Assembly: GCA_963726085.1 (NCBI GenBank)
Contig: CAVSAR010000007.1
Coordinates: 62,001 to 126,000, forward strand
Direction of reading: 5' to 3'
Source: ZC4RG30 sp963726085
GTDB taxonomy: Bacteria > Pseudomonadota > Gammaproteobacteria > Steroidobacterales > Steroidobacteraceae
Length of the DNA stretch: 64,000 nucleotides
Part shown: positions 36,604-47,652 of the stretch, piece by piece
How the letters are laid out: each line of letters starts with the position of its first letter
Position numbering within the stretch: position 1 is the first letter of the stretch
The notes under the pieces: model-generated
What the model was told of the DNA's origin: nothing
The model's database searches: none
The model's input: the letters and a program-made list of their open reading frames with translations, nothing else
Translations under genes and position numbers: made by a program

Positions 36604-36614
36604 AGGATAGCGCG
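36604..36614 (-). promoter_or_regulatory. Shared upstream motif, copy 3
   Basis: CGCGCTATCCT on the minus strand, 52 bases before the ATG, with GCGCC six bases plus C upstream. The leader also has the palindrome CAAGATCTTG, shared with copy 4. Confidence 0.5.
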
Positions 36615-36759
36615 GGTGTCTGGCGCAAGCTACATCGGGCGAACCAGGCGGCAGAATTGACGCCCAGGCCAGCATTCTTTCCGCCCCAGGCAAATTCCCC
36701 GGACGGCGGACTTATGCAATGCTGCGGCTGAGAACGCGAATAACCCAGGGGGAGCGCAA

Positions 36760-37668
36760 GTGAGAAGAGAAAACATAAGGGTCACGATCATGGTCTGCTC
36801 AATCGCCCTCGCTGGGGCCTTCGCGGCAAATGCCAGGGCGGAATGCAGCCGCAAGACGCTCCAGAAGCTGGCCGACACATATGTAAAGGCCCAAACGGCC
36901 GGGAAAGCCACCCTGCTTCCCCTCGCGAAGGGCGCGTCCTACGCGGAGAACGACCAGGCCATGGACCCTGCCAAAGGAGTGTTGGCCGGACCCCTGAAGG
37001 TCGACTTCACCCGCAGCTTCTACGACACGACGCAATGCGCCACCTTCACGGAGCTGCTTGCGGCCTCGGACCCGCACCCCTACGTGATCCACACGCGCAT
37101 GGAGGCGACCAAGAACGGGAAGAAGGTGTCGAAGATGGAGTCGGTGGTGACCGACGCCGGGGACTGGGTGTTTGGCGCGACCGAGCACCTTGCCACCTCG
37201 CGGAGCGAGAAGTGGGACGAGATCCCCAAGGACAAGCGCGACACGCGAGCGGTCATCCAGGCGGCGGCCGACGCGTACCTGAATAACTGGGGTGACCCGA
37301 CGCTCCCGGTACCGCATGGGACGCCTTGCTCCCGGCTCGAAGGCCGCATGAGCACGGCCGCCCGGAACCCGGAGGGCAATACGTGCAATATGGGAGCGTT
37401 CCCGCAGAAGCTCAATGTGACCAACCGCCGCTACGTCATCGACGAGAACTTCGGCGCCGTTGTCATCTTCCACAACTTCCCCTGGCTCGATGCCGGACTG
37501 CCAAAAGACCCGGGGACCCCGGCCAGCCAGATGTTTAGGGTTGAGGGCGGCAAGAATCGCTACATCCACGAGGTGACGGTTTGCACGACGCCAGGATGTG
37601 GGAGGGGGCGGCCGGCGGCACCGGCGGCACCGGCGGCACCGGGACCGGGGGGGCCGGAAGGCAAATAG
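36760..37668 (+). CDS. Exported protein, possibly DUF8021-like, with Ala/Pro/Gly tail
   Basis: 302 residues from GTG 36760, behind a GGGGGAGC ribosome site. The signal peptide ends ANARAEC. The end of the globular part, RYVIDENFGAVVIFHNFPW and FRVEGGKNRYIHEVTVC, resembles NTF2-like DUF8021 proteins, but I cannot confirm the family. Six cysteines suggest disulfides. The last 25 residues are an Ala-Pro then Gly-Pro repeat, similar in style to the G8 hinges. It diverges from G8 copy 3. Confidence 0.72.
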   Translation: MRRENIRVTIMVCSIALAGAFAANARAECSRKTLQKLADTYVKAQTAGKATLLPLAKGASYAENDQAMDPAKGVLAGPLKVDFTRSFYDTTQCATFTELLAASDPHPYVIHTRMEATKNGKKVSKMESVVTDAGDWVFGATEHLATSRSEKWDEIPKDKRDTRAVIQAAADAYLNNWGDPTLPVPHGTPCSRLEGRMSTAARNPEGNTCNMGAFPQKLNVTNRRYVIDENFGAVVIFHNFPWLDAGLPKDPGTPASQMFRVEGGKNRYIHEVTVCTTPGCGRGRPAAPAAPAAPGPGGPEGK

Positions 37669-37928
37669 CCTGTTCAATGCGTCAGCTGATTCGTACGCTC
37701 GGGCCCTATGTTGAGCCCGGGCGTACCGACCGTGGACCAGTTGCGGTAAATCCGAAAGGCCAGGTCCGCTGAATCCAGCTGAACGCACCCGTCCTTGCGG
37801 CGCATAGCCGCTGGCCTTCAGTCTGAGATGACCGTCGGGCGCGCCAGATGATCTCAGGGATACGCCGTTGCCCCGAGCGAATCTGTATATTTCCCAGCCA
37901 GGGCCAGCACAGGGTCCGGGGGAAATCA

Positions 37929-38729
37929 ATGACGACATCAACTGGCGTTGCCGCGGCGGCAGGACGCCCGCTCAGGTCTTCACTCATTGCAGCTATTGTT
38001 GCGATCACCCTGCTCCTGCCCGCCGCGCACGGCGCAGCTGCGCCGGGCAAGACTCCCGACATATTCGGAGTCTGGCTGGCGATAAGCAGCAACAGCGCGA
38101 ACCATGATCCGAAATGGGCAAACAAGCCCTATGCACCAGCCCCTGAATTCACGGCCTGGGGTGCGGAGCAGTCCCGGCAGCAGGGACGGCTGGGTGTAGA
38201 GCTGCCCACGACCGGCGCTTGCGAGCCCATCAGCCCTGCGAGCTTCGTAGGGGGATTCTTTCCGACCCAGATCCTGCTGGGGCATAACCAGATCGTGCTG
38301 CTCAATGAGTGGGTTGCGGTGCCGCGCCGCATCTACATGGACGGGCGTGGTCATCCTCCCGCGGAAGATATGCTGCCCAGTTGGGAAGGCCATTCGATCG
38401 GCCATTGGGAAGCCGACACGCTGGTGGTCGACACCATCGGCGTGAACGGCCGCACGCGTCCGCTCAATGGCTATTTCGCGGGGGGCGTGAACGCAACCCC
38501 CGAAAGTCTGAAAGCGCCGCGCTTGCCCACTAGCGACCAGATGCATCTGGTGGAACGATTCCGCCTGGTGGGCAACGGCAAGATCCTGGAAGTCACGAAA
38601 ACCATCACCGACCCGAAGACCTACGTGCGCCCGTTCTCGAACACCGTCTACATGGAACGCCGCCCCGACGTCGACGTTCAGGAGTACTACTGTGCGGACA
38701 ACGAGCGCCCCAGGGATGAAGGACATTGA
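37929..38729 (+). CDS. Exported protein often paired with DUF6152
   Basis: 266 residues from ATG 37929 after a GGGGGAAATCA ribosome site. The signal peptide ends at AAHGAAA. The core motif PSWEGHSIGHWEADTLVVDT is diagnostic of a broad family of exported proteins in acidobacteria and gammaproteobacteria, commonly next to DUF6152; the role is unknown. Other conserved pieces are PDIFGVWLAI at the mature N-terminus and LVERFRLVGNGKILEVTKTI. It is followed two bases later by the DUF6152 start, so the two are an operon. Confidence 0.8.
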   Translation: MTTSTGVAAAAGRPLRSSLIAAIVAITLLLPAAHGAAAPGKTPDIFGVWLAISSNSANHDPKWANKPYAPAPEFTAWGAEQSRQQGRLGVELPTTGACEPISPASFVGGFFPTQILLGHNQIVLLNEWVAVPRRIYMDGRGHPPAEDMLPSWEGHSIGHWEADTLVVDTIGVNGRTRPLNGYFAGGVNATPESLKAPRLPTSDQMHLVERFRLVGNGKILEVTKTITDPKTYVRPFSNTVYMERRPDVDVQEYYCADNERPRDEGH

Positions 38730-38731
38730 GA

Positions 38732-39112
38732 ATGAAACTCACACCAACACTGATCGTCACTGCGACTCTAGCGCTGGCGTGTTCCGTGGCAGGTGCGCAT
38801 CATTCCTTCGCGATGTTCGATCTCGGCAAGGAAGTCACCGTCGAGGCCGTGATCAAGGAAGTGCAGTTCACGAACCCGCATGTCTGGTTGCAGATCCTGG
38901 TGAAGGATGACAAGGGCGTGGAAACCGAATGGAGCATCGAGTCGGGTGCGCCGGGCATGATGCTGCGCAATGGCTGGAAGCCTTCGACGCTGAAGTCCGG
39001 AGACAAGGTCACGCTGACGATGCATCCCCTGCGCAACGGCAACCCCGGTGGCAGCCTCGTCAGGGTCAAGGTGCCTGATGGCCGCACTCTCGGGCCCGGC
39101 GCCCCCAACTAG
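38732..39112 (+). CDS. DUF6152 family exported protein
   Basis: 126 residues. The signal peptide ends SVAGAHHSF, the family hallmark AHHSFAMFD. The domain continues with VTVEAVIKEVQFTNPHVWLQ, WSIESGAPGMMLRNGW and GDKVTLTMHPLRNG, an OB-like small beta domain. The conserved His pair at the mature N-terminus could bind metal. It is convergent with G8 copy 4. Confidence 0.9.
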   Translation: MKLTPTLIVTATLALACSVAGAHHSFAMFDLGKEVTVEAVIKEVQFTNPHVWLQILVKDDKGVETEWSIESGAPGMMLRNGWKPSTLKSGDKVTLTMHPLRNGNPGGSLVRVKVPDGRTLGPGAPN

Positions 39113-39117
39113 AAAGC

Positions 39118-41712
39118 TTACCGGCTGACCTGGAGGCTGGTTCCACTCCCAGGGCTGAAGCCGCGAGCACCGCTGCCGTTGGAAACCACCTTGACCCACA
39201 GGGCATCCTTGTCCTTGAAGTAGGAGGTGTCGGTGGCCTTGCGCAGTGCATCCAGGCTGCTTTGCTGCGTACCCGCGGCTGCAGTGGTGAACCCTGGCAG
39301 CTCGAAGATCACCCATGAGCCGGCATCCAATTCCAGCAGGGTGAGGTCCAGTTTCGGCCTTTCAGTGGTCAGCTTGATCTCGGTGCCGGCTCGTACGTTG
39401 GTCGCGGTTTGGGTGTACTCCCTGCCATTGCGGCTGAGAACGACTGGCGGCTGGGGAGGAGGCCGAACGGCAGGCACGGTGATGGGGACCACTGCACCTG
39501 CACCAAGACTCGAGGGGCGATCAGGAGCGCCAGCCGCGGGACGAGCGCCGATGCCAGCGTTGAGGGCGGTAAACGTCAGGCGTCCGACATCGCCCTTGCA
39601 CACGGCGGCATTCCAGGCGGGCTTGATCTGACAGGCTTTCGCATCGGTTGCGATGCTGTCGTTAACGCCGTCGTTGAGAAGAATGTAGGAGTTGGGGACA
39701 CCGCTGACCGAGCCATCTTTGTCGTGGATCGCTGCAGCCTTCCAGGCCACGCCGTTGAGATTATCGTTGCCCCACTTGCGCTCCATCGGCGGGAAATACA
39801 CCGGTTTCGCGTTGATGAATTTCGCGCGCTCGATGGAGTTTTCCGTACTGACCCCGGCGCTCGTATACATCAGGTAGGAGAGCGCTCCGGTCTTGCGGGT
39901 GGCGTTGTCCTTGTAGTTGCGGAAGGTGACGTTTTCCACGTCATGGCGGTAGTCGTAGTACTCGTAGCCGCGGATCGGGAAATCCGGCATCTGGGGCTTC
40001 GGCAGGCTGCGGCCGTAAGCCTTCTCCGCGTCAGTCGTGGGGTTGCCGACGTTCTCGGTTTCACCCACGAACAGCGAATCAACGACCTTTGACGTAAAGG
40101 GATCACGACCGGCCGAGCCGGACGCATGGGTGTAGCCCATGGCGTTGTCGGCTAACTTCACGTTCTTGAATACATGCATCTCACCGCGACCCCAGATGCC
40201 GTTATTGCGGTTCTTGTAGGAGGTGAGATTCTCAAAGACCGTTTCCACCGTCTTGCTGTTGGCGTCGGCGGGATTTTCCTTGGGCATGTGCGCGTTGCCG
40301 GTAACACCGAAGGTGTTATTGGCATTGATGTTGCGATCGAACATGAAACCATCGTAGTTCGAGTGGGCGGTGTTGCCCTTGAACTCACGAAATGGCGTGC
40401 GCCGCGGCCAGATGGTCTTGCTCATGTCCGTGCCATCGAACTGACCATTCGGGTGTTCGGGCAATGACATCCAGAAGCCGGTCGAATCGGAACCCGCGGC
40501 CACGTTGTCGCGGTAGACGTTGTCCGGGTTGGTGATCCAGAAACTCGACACCGTATTATCCGAGGGCAGCAGCACATCCTTGGATTGCTGGCCGTTGGCC
40601 CTCTGGGCCAGGCGATTGTCAAAGTCCGGGCTCTCTCCGGCTGCGGCGAGTCGGGTCGGGACACAGGGCTTGGACGTATGGCACTTGGTCTGTATGGCCA
40701 GGTTGTGAACGAACTGGTTGCCGTGCTCGATGCCGTCTTCCATGAAGAAGCAGTGACCCACGGTGTTGTAGGTCACGTTGTTTTCAACCTGCAGGTCGTT
40801 GGTGCCATGGACGGTCACGCAGCGGTTGTAGGTGTCATGAATCGCGGCGTTGCGGACGTACTGTCCCTTTGCATCGCCTACCAGGTGCCAGTGGATGGGG
40901 TACCGGGCCAGCGTCAGGTTCTGACCCATGCGGGTCAACTCGACGCCCTCGACATACATATGGCTCGAAGGCATGGCCATGATGTGTCCGCCGAAGAAGG
41001 ATGTTTCCGCGTCGGCCGATGCCTGCACCTTGATGTTGCGCGTCAGGTTGGCCACCTCGCCGCGCTCATCCACGTCGAAGGTGATCTTGCCGAAGTGCAT
41101 GTTGTCCAGCTTCTTGTCGAGCGTAATCGTGTTGCCACTGATGGCGGCAATGCTGCGACGCTCGGCCTGCCGCGGATCGTAGTCCGTCGAGGTGAGGACG
41201 ATCTCGTCGCCCACCCGCCACTGCGCGGCGTTGAGCACCTTTATCGTGGTGCTGCCTGCTGGAGCTGTTGCGGACAGCTTGGTCCAGGTGTTGGTCCGAT
41301 CGCCGTGCAGGTTGAGCGTTCCGCCCCCCAGCATGATGCCGCGGTCGCCCATGCCACCCATCACGTCTTCACCCTTGACGTTGTCGGTGAGGGTGATGGT
41401 GGCCTTGTGTGTGTAGGGGCTGGCTTCGGTGCCGATGGCCAGTTCGCCGTGCACCATGACCCATTCGGTGGTCAGCTCAAGATCCGACTTGTCTGCGAAG
41501 GTGAGCTTGCCGTCGATGGACAGACCGCCCAACGCCGGCGGACTCACGTCGAGCACCACATCCTTGTCCCTGCCAATCGTGACCTTGTCGCCTGCGGCCG
41601 GCACCTTGTGGTTGGGCCAGGTGGCGGGATCAGACCAGTTCGTGGCCGCCTGAGCCGTTCCAACGACAGCGAAAAGCAACGTAAAAAAGAACGGTCGATA
41701 TGGCTTTGTCAT
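39118..41712 (-). CDS. G8-domain, CEMIP/TMEM2-like exported protein, copy 4
   Basis: Intact, 864 residues. The short signal peptide ends GTAQAA. The G8 domain starts TNWSDPATWPNHKVPAAGDKV and uses the variant VTIGRDKDVVLDVS shared with copy 7. The beta-helix keeps YPIHWHLVGD, RCVTVHGTN, GHCFFMEDGIEHGN (Met for Leu), AAGSDSTGFW, FPIRGYEYYDY and CQIKPAWNAAVCKGD. The hinge is shorter than in copies 2 and 3, about 40 residues of Ala/Pro/Val. Subfamily A in the second half. The leader has the longest G-tract of the set, nine G. Confidence 0.93.
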   Translation of the reverse strand: MTKPYRPFFFTLLFAVVGTAQAATNWSDPATWPNHKVPAAGDKVTIGRDKDVVLDVSPPALGGLSIDGKLTFADKSDLELTTEWVMVHGELAIGTEASPYTHKATITLTDNVKGEDVMGGMGDRGIMLGGGTLNLHGDRTNTWTKLSATAPAGSTTIKVLNAAQWRVGDEIVLTSTDYDPRQAERRSIAAISGNTITLDKKLDNMHFGKITFDVDERGEVANLTRNIKVQASADAETSFFGGHIMAMPSSHMYVEGVELTRMGQNLTLARYPIHWHLVGDAKGQYVRNAAIHDTYNRCVTVHGTNDLQVENNVTYNTVGHCFFMEDGIEHGNQFVHNLAIQTKCHTSKPCVPTRLAAAGESPDFDNRLAQRANGQQSKDVLLPSDNTVSSFWITNPDNVYRDNVAAGSDSTGFWMSLPEHPNGQFDGTDMSKTIWPRRTPFREFKGNTAHSNYDGFMFDRNINANNTFGVTGNAHMPKENPADANSKTVETVFENLTSYKNRNNGIWGRGEMHVFKNVKLADNAMGYTHASGSAGRDPFTSKVVDSLFVGETENVGNPTTDAEKAYGRSLPKPQMPDFPIRGYEYYDYRHDVENVTFRNYKDNATRKTGALSYLMYTSAGVSTENSIERAKFINAKPVYFPPMERKWGNDNLNGVAWKAAAIHDKDGSVSGVPNSYILLNDGVNDSIATDAKACQIKPAWNAAVCKGDVGRLTFTALNAGIGARPAAGAPDRPSSLGAGAVVPITVPAVRPPPQPPVVLSRNGREYTQTATNVRAGTEIKLTTERPKLDLTLLELDAGSWVIFELPGFTTAAAGTQQSSLDALRKATDTSYFKDKDALWVKVVSNGSGARGFSPGSGTSLQVSR

Positions 41713-41759
41713 GACGAACCCCCCCCCGTTCCCGGCAACCCAAGATCTTGTGCCGCTGG

Positions 41760-41770
41760 AGGATAGCGCG
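41760..41770 (-). promoter_or_regulatory. Shared upstream motif, copy 4
   Basis: CGCGCTATCCT on the minus strand, 48 bases before the ATG, with GCGCC upstream at the same spacing as in copies 3 and 8 and CAAGATCTTG in the leader as in copy 3. Confidence 0.5.
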
Positions 41771-41913
41771 GGTGAACGGCGCCCGGCTATTAGGGGGGAT
41801 TCGGTCTACATTACGTAACCGCGAGGGGGAGGGCGAACTGGAACGATCTCAGGCGCTTTGCCGGAGATTCGCTTAGGATTTGGCTTGTCTATAGGGTTTG
41901 GGGGGTTGATGTC

Positions 41914-44521
41914 ATGAGAAAACAATTTCTGCCGCTATTTGTTGCGTTGCTCGCCGTGGGAACGGCTCAGGCGGCGAACCGCTGGTCGGATCGCGCCACC
42001 TGGCCCAACAAGAAGGTGCCCGTCGCCGGCGAAAAGGTGGAGATCGCCAGCGGCAAGGACGTGATCCTCGACGTCAGTCCCCCCGCGCTGGGCGGCCTGA
42101 CCATCAACGGCAAGCTCACCTTCGCAGACAAGTCGGATCTTGAGCTGACCACCGAATGGATCATGGTGCACGGCGAGCTGGAAATCGGCACCGAAGCCAA
42201 GCCGTTCACGCACAAGGCCACCATCACCCTGACCGACAACGTCAAAGACGAACAGATGATGGGCATGGGTGACCGCGGCATCATGCTCTCGGGCGGAACC
42301 CTCAACCTGCACGGCGGCCTGAAGAACACCTGGACCAAGCTGGACAGCACGGCCAACTCAGGCAGCACGACGATAAAGGTCCTCAACGCCGCCGAATGGA
42401 AGGTGGGTGACGAAATCGTCCTGGCCTCGACGGATTTCGATCCGCGTCAGGCAGAGCGTCGCACCATCTCTGCCATCAGCGGCAACACCATCACGCTGGA
42501 CAAGAAGCTCGACTACATGCACTTCGGCAAGATCACCTTCGACGTGGATGAACGCGGTGAAGTGGCCAACCTGACGCGCAACATCAAGGTGCAGGCCTCG
42601 CCTGATGCGGAACAGTCCTTCAAGGGCGGCCACATCATGGCCATGGTCACGAGCCACATGTATGTCGAGGGGGTCGAACTCAATCGCATGGGCCAGAACA
42701 TGGAGCTGGCACGCTATCCCATCCACTGGCACCTGGTCGGCGACGCCGGCAAGGGGCAGTACGTCAAGAATGCCTCCATTCACGACACGTACAACCGCTG
42801 CGTGACCGTGCATGGCACCAATGACGTGCGGGTCGAGAACAACGTGACCTACAACATCGTCGGTCACTGCTTCTTCCTCGAAGACGGCATCGAGCATGGC
42901 AACCAGTTCGTGCATAACCTGGCCATCCAGATCAAGTGCCATACCAGCAAGCCCTGCGCGCCGACCAATCTCGCCGCAAACGGAGAGAACAGCTATACGT
43001 ACGAGAAGCGCCTGGAGTTACAGGAAAGCCAGCTTCTCCGGCAAGGACACGCTGCTGCCTTCGGACAACACGGTGGCGGCTTACTGGGTCACCAATCCGG
43101 ACAACACCTTCATCGACAACGTGGCAGCGGGTTCCGACGAGAATGGCTTCTGGTTGTCATTGCCGGAGCACCCGCAAGGCGCGTTCCTGGACTCGGACAC
43201 AGCCAAGACCACGTGGCCACGTCGAACCAAACTCGCGTGAATTCAGGGGCAATGTCGCCCATTCCAACTTCGACGGGTTCATGTTCGACCGCAACATCAA
43301 TGTGGACAACACCTTCGGGCTGGCCGGCAACTCGCTCTACCCAAAGGAGAATCCTGCTGATCCGAACAGCAAGAGCCTGGAGACGCATTTCGAGAATCTC
43401 ACCACCTACAAGAATCGCAATGGCGGCTTCTGGGGCCGCGGCGAGTTGTTTGTCGTCAGGAATCTGAAGACGGCGGACAATGCCATCGGTTACACGATGT
43501 CGTCCGGTCAATTCGGCCGTGAGGCGTTTACCTCGCTGGTGGTTGATTCGCTGTTCGTGGGTGAAACCGAAAACATCGGCAATCCCGTGACGCCGGAGGA
43601 AAAGGCCTTGGCCGCAGTCTGCCGAAGCGCCTGATTCCCGACTTCCCGATCACGGGCTACCAATACTACGACTACCGTGTTGACGTGGCGAACACGACCT
43701 TCGTGAACTTCCAGGACAATAAACAGCGCGGATCAGGAGCGCTCTCCTGGCTGCTGTTCACGAGCTCCGGAGTCACTACCGAAAACACCGTCAAGGGTGC
43801 GAAATACGTCAATGCCAAGCCCGTGTATTTCCCGAAGATACGACATCCGGTTCGACAATGACAACCGGGGTGGTTCGGCCTACCGGACCCTGGCGATCCA
43901 CGACCTGGACGGCACGACCACCGGCGTCCCCAACTCCTATGTCCTGCTCAACGACGGCGAGATCGACAGCGTCGCTACGGACGACACGTGCAAGATCCAG
44001 CCGACCTGGAACGCCTCTGTGTGCACGGGTGATGTCGGACGCCTGTATTTCCGCGGTTTCGGCCCGCCCGCGGGGGCAGCTCCCCGAGCCGGTGGTGCAG
44101 GCCTTGGTGTAAACCCTGGTGCGGGGCCGGCGCAGCAGATCGCGGCTGCTGCTGCGGCGCCTGCGAGACCCCCCGAGCAGCCCATCGCTCTGGTTCGCAA
44201 TGGCAAGGAATTTCAAGGTCACGGGCAACCAGAGCACGGTGCGCGCCGGCACCGAGATCGAGGTGAAAACCGAAAGACGCGAAGTCTCCCTCGCCTAAGT
44301 GAAATGAACAAAGATTCATGGGTCATTTTTGAACTGCCGGGTTTCGCCAACGCAGCCTCCGGGCAAGAAGCAGGACAGCCTGGACGCATTGCGCAAGGCG
44401 AGCGAGACCTCGTATTTCAAGGACGACGACGCCCTCTGGGTCAAGCTGGTAGTCCCCCAGGATCCGGAGCCGCCGATTCGTCCGACGGTTATGCAAGCCA
44501 GCATAAATGGTCAGCCGATAA
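41914..44521 (+). pseudogene. G8-domain, CEMIP/TMEM2-like protein, copy 5, with about eight indels
   Basis: The 5' 1.1 kb is open: signal peptide (VGTAQAAN), G8 domain and first beta-helix half with YPIHWHLVGDAGKGQ, RCVTVHGTN and GHCFFLEDGIEHGN. After that the frame changes near 43016, 43232, 43606, 43845, 44212, 44296, 44358 and 44503. Each change is a one-base gain or loss, often in a run (TTT for TT, CC for CCC, GGG for GG), and conserved sequence resumes each time. The last codons are VSR and a stop at 44521. Subfamily B (LSWLLFTSSGVTTENTVKG). Either recent decay or sequencing error; no nonsense substitution was seen. Confidence 0.82.
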
Positions 44522-44554
44522 GCCGATCGTCACGAAACCCTACCTGAGGTCCAC

Positions 44555-44950
44555 ATGAAACTGATCCTGACCGCTGCCCTCATCGCCCTCACGCTGCCGC
44601 TGATGGCTGCCGAGCCCCAGTCTGGCAGGCCCCCCGCGCGCCCGGCCAACACCGACACGATGGTGGTGAAATTCAAGGCCAAGCCCGGCAAGAGCGAGGA
44701 AATGAAGGCCTTCTGGCTCGAGATGCAGAAAGAAGTGGCGCGCAGCGAACCCGGGAATGTGCAGTACGACCTGCTGGTGATGGCGGGCGATCCGGCGGTC
44801 TACGTGATCATCGAGCATTACAAGGATGCTGCCGCCGTTGCCGCACACGGCCAGAGCGAGAAGGCAAAGGCGATGTTCGCCAAGCTCGGTGAGCTGATGG
44901 ACGGCGCACCCACGGCCGACTACATGCAGCTGATCAGTTCGAAAAAATAG
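44555..44950 (+). CDS. Exported quinol-monooxygenase-like (ABM domain) protein
   Basis: 131 residues. The signal peptide ends LPLMAAE. An antibiotic-biosynthesis-monooxygenase ferredoxin-like fold covers about residues 35-130: MVVKFKAKPGKSEEMKAFWL, EPGNVQYDLLV, YVIIEHYKDAAAVAAHGQSE. Cytoplasmic relatives such as YgiN oxidise quinols; an exported version is less usual. It is placed between G8 copies 5 and 6 on the same strand with gaps of about 30 bases, so it is probably part of one transcript. Confidence 0.85.
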   Translation: MKLILTAALIALTLPLMAAEPQSGRPPARPANTDTMVVKFKAKPGKSEEMKAFWLEMQKEVARSEPGNVQYDLLVMAGDPAVYVIIEHYKDAAAVAAHGQSEKAKAMFAKLGELMDGAPTADYMQLISSKK

Positions 44951-44977
44951 GCCTGATCGACAAGATCGGGGGTTGTC

Positions 44978-47636
44978 ATGAGCAAGAAGAGTCGCTCGTT
45001 TCTGCGTTCAGCGTTGATCCCGGCATTCCTCGCATTCAGCGTATTTGCCGTCTTGGGGGCTCAAGAAGGCAGGGCGCAGTCGGTCAAGGCGACGAAGTGG
45101 TCGGATCCTGCGACCTGGCCCAACAAGAAGGTGCCGGTCGCAGGCGACAAGGTGAGATCGCCGGCGGCAAGGAAGTGGTCCTGGATGTCAGTCCGCCGGC
45201 GCTGGGCGGCGTGACAATCGATGGCAAGCTCAGCTTCGCAGACAAGTCAGACCTGGAGCTGACCACCGAGTGGGTCATGGTGCACGGTGAGCTGGAAGTC
45301 GGCACCGAAGCCAGGCCCTTCACGCACAAGGCGACCATCACCCTCACCGACAACGTCAAAGACGAAGAGGTGATGGGCATGGGCGACCGCGGGCATCATG
45401 CTCTCGGGCGGAACCCTGAACCTGCACGGTGACCGAACGAACACCTGGACCAAGCTGTCCGCTACGGCCAATGCCGGCAGCCACGTCGATCCAGGTGCTC
45501 AACGCCGCTCAGTGGCGGGTGGGCGATGAGATCGTCCTCGCGTCGACGGACTACGATCCGCGGCAGGCCGAGCGACGCACCATCGCCGCCATCAGTGGCA
45601 ATGCGATCACGCTGGACAAGACGCTGGAATACATGCACTTCGGCAAGATCACCTTCGACGTGGATGAACGCGGCGAAGTGGGTTTGCTGACGCGCAACAT
45701 CAAGATCCAGGCCTCACCCGATGCCGAGCAGACCTTCTTCGGCGGCCACATCATGGCGATGGTCACGAGCAAGATGTTCGTCGAGGGCGTCGAGCTCAAT
45801 CGCATGGGCCAGAACCTGCAGTTGGCGCGCTATCCGATCCACTGGCACCTGGTGGGCGATGCGCAAGGGCCAGTACATCAAGAACGCCTCCATTCACGAC
45901 ACCTACAACCGCTGCGTGACTGTGCACGGCACGAACTTCGTGCGTGTCGAGAACAACGTGACCTACAACATCGTGGGTCACTGCTTCTTCCTCGAAGACG
46001 GCATCGAGCACGGCAACGAGTTCGTGCACAACCTGGCCATCCAGATCAAGTGCCATACCTCCAAGGCCTGCGCGCCGACCAATCTCGCCCCAAACGGAGA
46101 GAACAGCTTTACGAACGAGAATCGCCAGGCCTACAGGACGGCCAGCTTTTCCGGCAAGGACACCCTGCTGCCTTCGGACAACACGGTGGCGGCTTACTGG
46201 ATCACCAATCCGGACAACACCTTCATCGACAATGTGGCCGCCGGTTCCGATGCGAATGGTTTCTGGTTGTCGATGCCGTTGCACCCGCAAGGCGCGTTCC
46301 TGGACACGGACATCGCCAAGAACACCTGGCCACGCCGCACCAGGTTCCGCGAATTCAGGAACAACACGGCCCACTCCAACTTCGACGGGTTCATGTTCGA
46401 TCGGAACATCAATGCGGAAAACATCTTCGGGTTGGCCGGCCCGTCGTTAATGCCCAGGGAAAACCCTGCTGACAACGAACAGCAAGAGGTTGGAGACACA
46501 CTTCGAGAATCTCACCACCTACAAGAACCGCAATGGCGGCTTCTGGGGCCGCGGCGAGTTGTTTCTCGTCAGCAATCTGAAGACGGCGGACAATGCCATT
46601 GGGTACACGATGTCGACCGGTTCCATCGGCGATGACGTGTTTACCTCACGGGTGGTTGATTCGCTGTTCGTGGGGGAAACCGAGAACATCGGCAACCCCA
46701 CAACGCCGGAGGAAATTGCCTACGGCCGCAGCCTGCCGAAACGGCTGATTCCCGATTTCCCGATCCGCGGCTACGAGTACTACGATTACCGTCTTGACGT
46801 GTGGAACACGACATTCGTGAATTTCCAGGACAACAAACAGCGCGGATCAGGAGCGCTTTCATGGCTGTTGTTTACGGGCGCAGGGGTTACCACCGAAAAC
46901 ACCGTCAAGGGTGCAAAGTTCGTCAATGCCAAGCCCGTGTACTTTCCGAAAATCGACCCCCGATTCGATAGTGACAACCGGGGTGCTGTGGCCTATCGGA
47001 CCGCGGCGATCCACGATCTGGACGGCTCGACGACCGGCATCCCTGACTCCTATGTCCTGATCCACGACGGCGAGAACGACAGTGTCGCCACGGACGACAC
47101 CTGCGAGATTCATCCCACCTGGAACGCCGCCGTGTGCACGGGTGATATCGGACGCATTCAGTTCGGCACCAGGAGGCCCGGACCCACAAGGGGTGCTGAT
47201 CTTGCGCTGAAAGATGTTGCTTTGCGGTCAGCTGCGCCTGCGCCTGTGCGGGCAACTGCTCTTACGCCGCGCTGCTCCTGCAAAGCCAATTACCCTGAGC
47301 CGCAATGGCAAGGACTTCAAGATCACGGCCAACCAGAGCACTGTGCGCGCCGGTACCGAGATCCGTGTGAAGACCGAAAGACCGGAAGTTGCTATCGGTT
47401 TGACTGAAATGGCCAAAGACTCATGGGTCGTGTTCGAGCTGCCGGGTTTCGCCAACGCGGCCTCCGGGAAGCAGCAGGACAGCATCGACGCCCTGCGCAA
47501 GGCGACCGAGACTTCGTATTTCAAGGGTCCGGATGCCGTCTGGGTGAAACTGGTAATCCCGACCGCCCCCAAGGGCGTTGGCAGGGATCAGTTTGGCCCG
47601 TTGGACACTCAAACCAGCATTACGGTAAGCCGATAA
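44978..47636 (+). pseudogene. G8-domain, CEMIP/TMEM2-like protein, copy 6, with at least six indels
   Basis: Starts ATG 44978 (GGGGG five bases earlier). The signal peptide ends near EGRAQS. Frame changes occur near 45154 (one G lost), 45390 (one G gained), 45480, 45868 (one G gained), 46470 and in the hinge around 47205-47280. Between them the family sequence is complete, with YPIHWHLVGDAQGQ, NRCVTVHGTN, GHCFFLEDGIEHGN, AAGSDANGFW, FPIRGYEYYDY and CEIHPTWNAAVCTGD. It ends TSITVSR. Subfamily B, very close to copy 5. As written it is not translatable, but errors in the sequence are likely. Confidence 0.82.
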
Positions 47637-47652
47637 GGTGGGGGTTGATGTC

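Noticed and set aside
37605..37650. Short GGCACCGGC tandem repeat as a possible VNTR
   Set aside because: It is in-frame coding for an Ala-Pro tail, with only about three units; ordinary low-complexity sequence.
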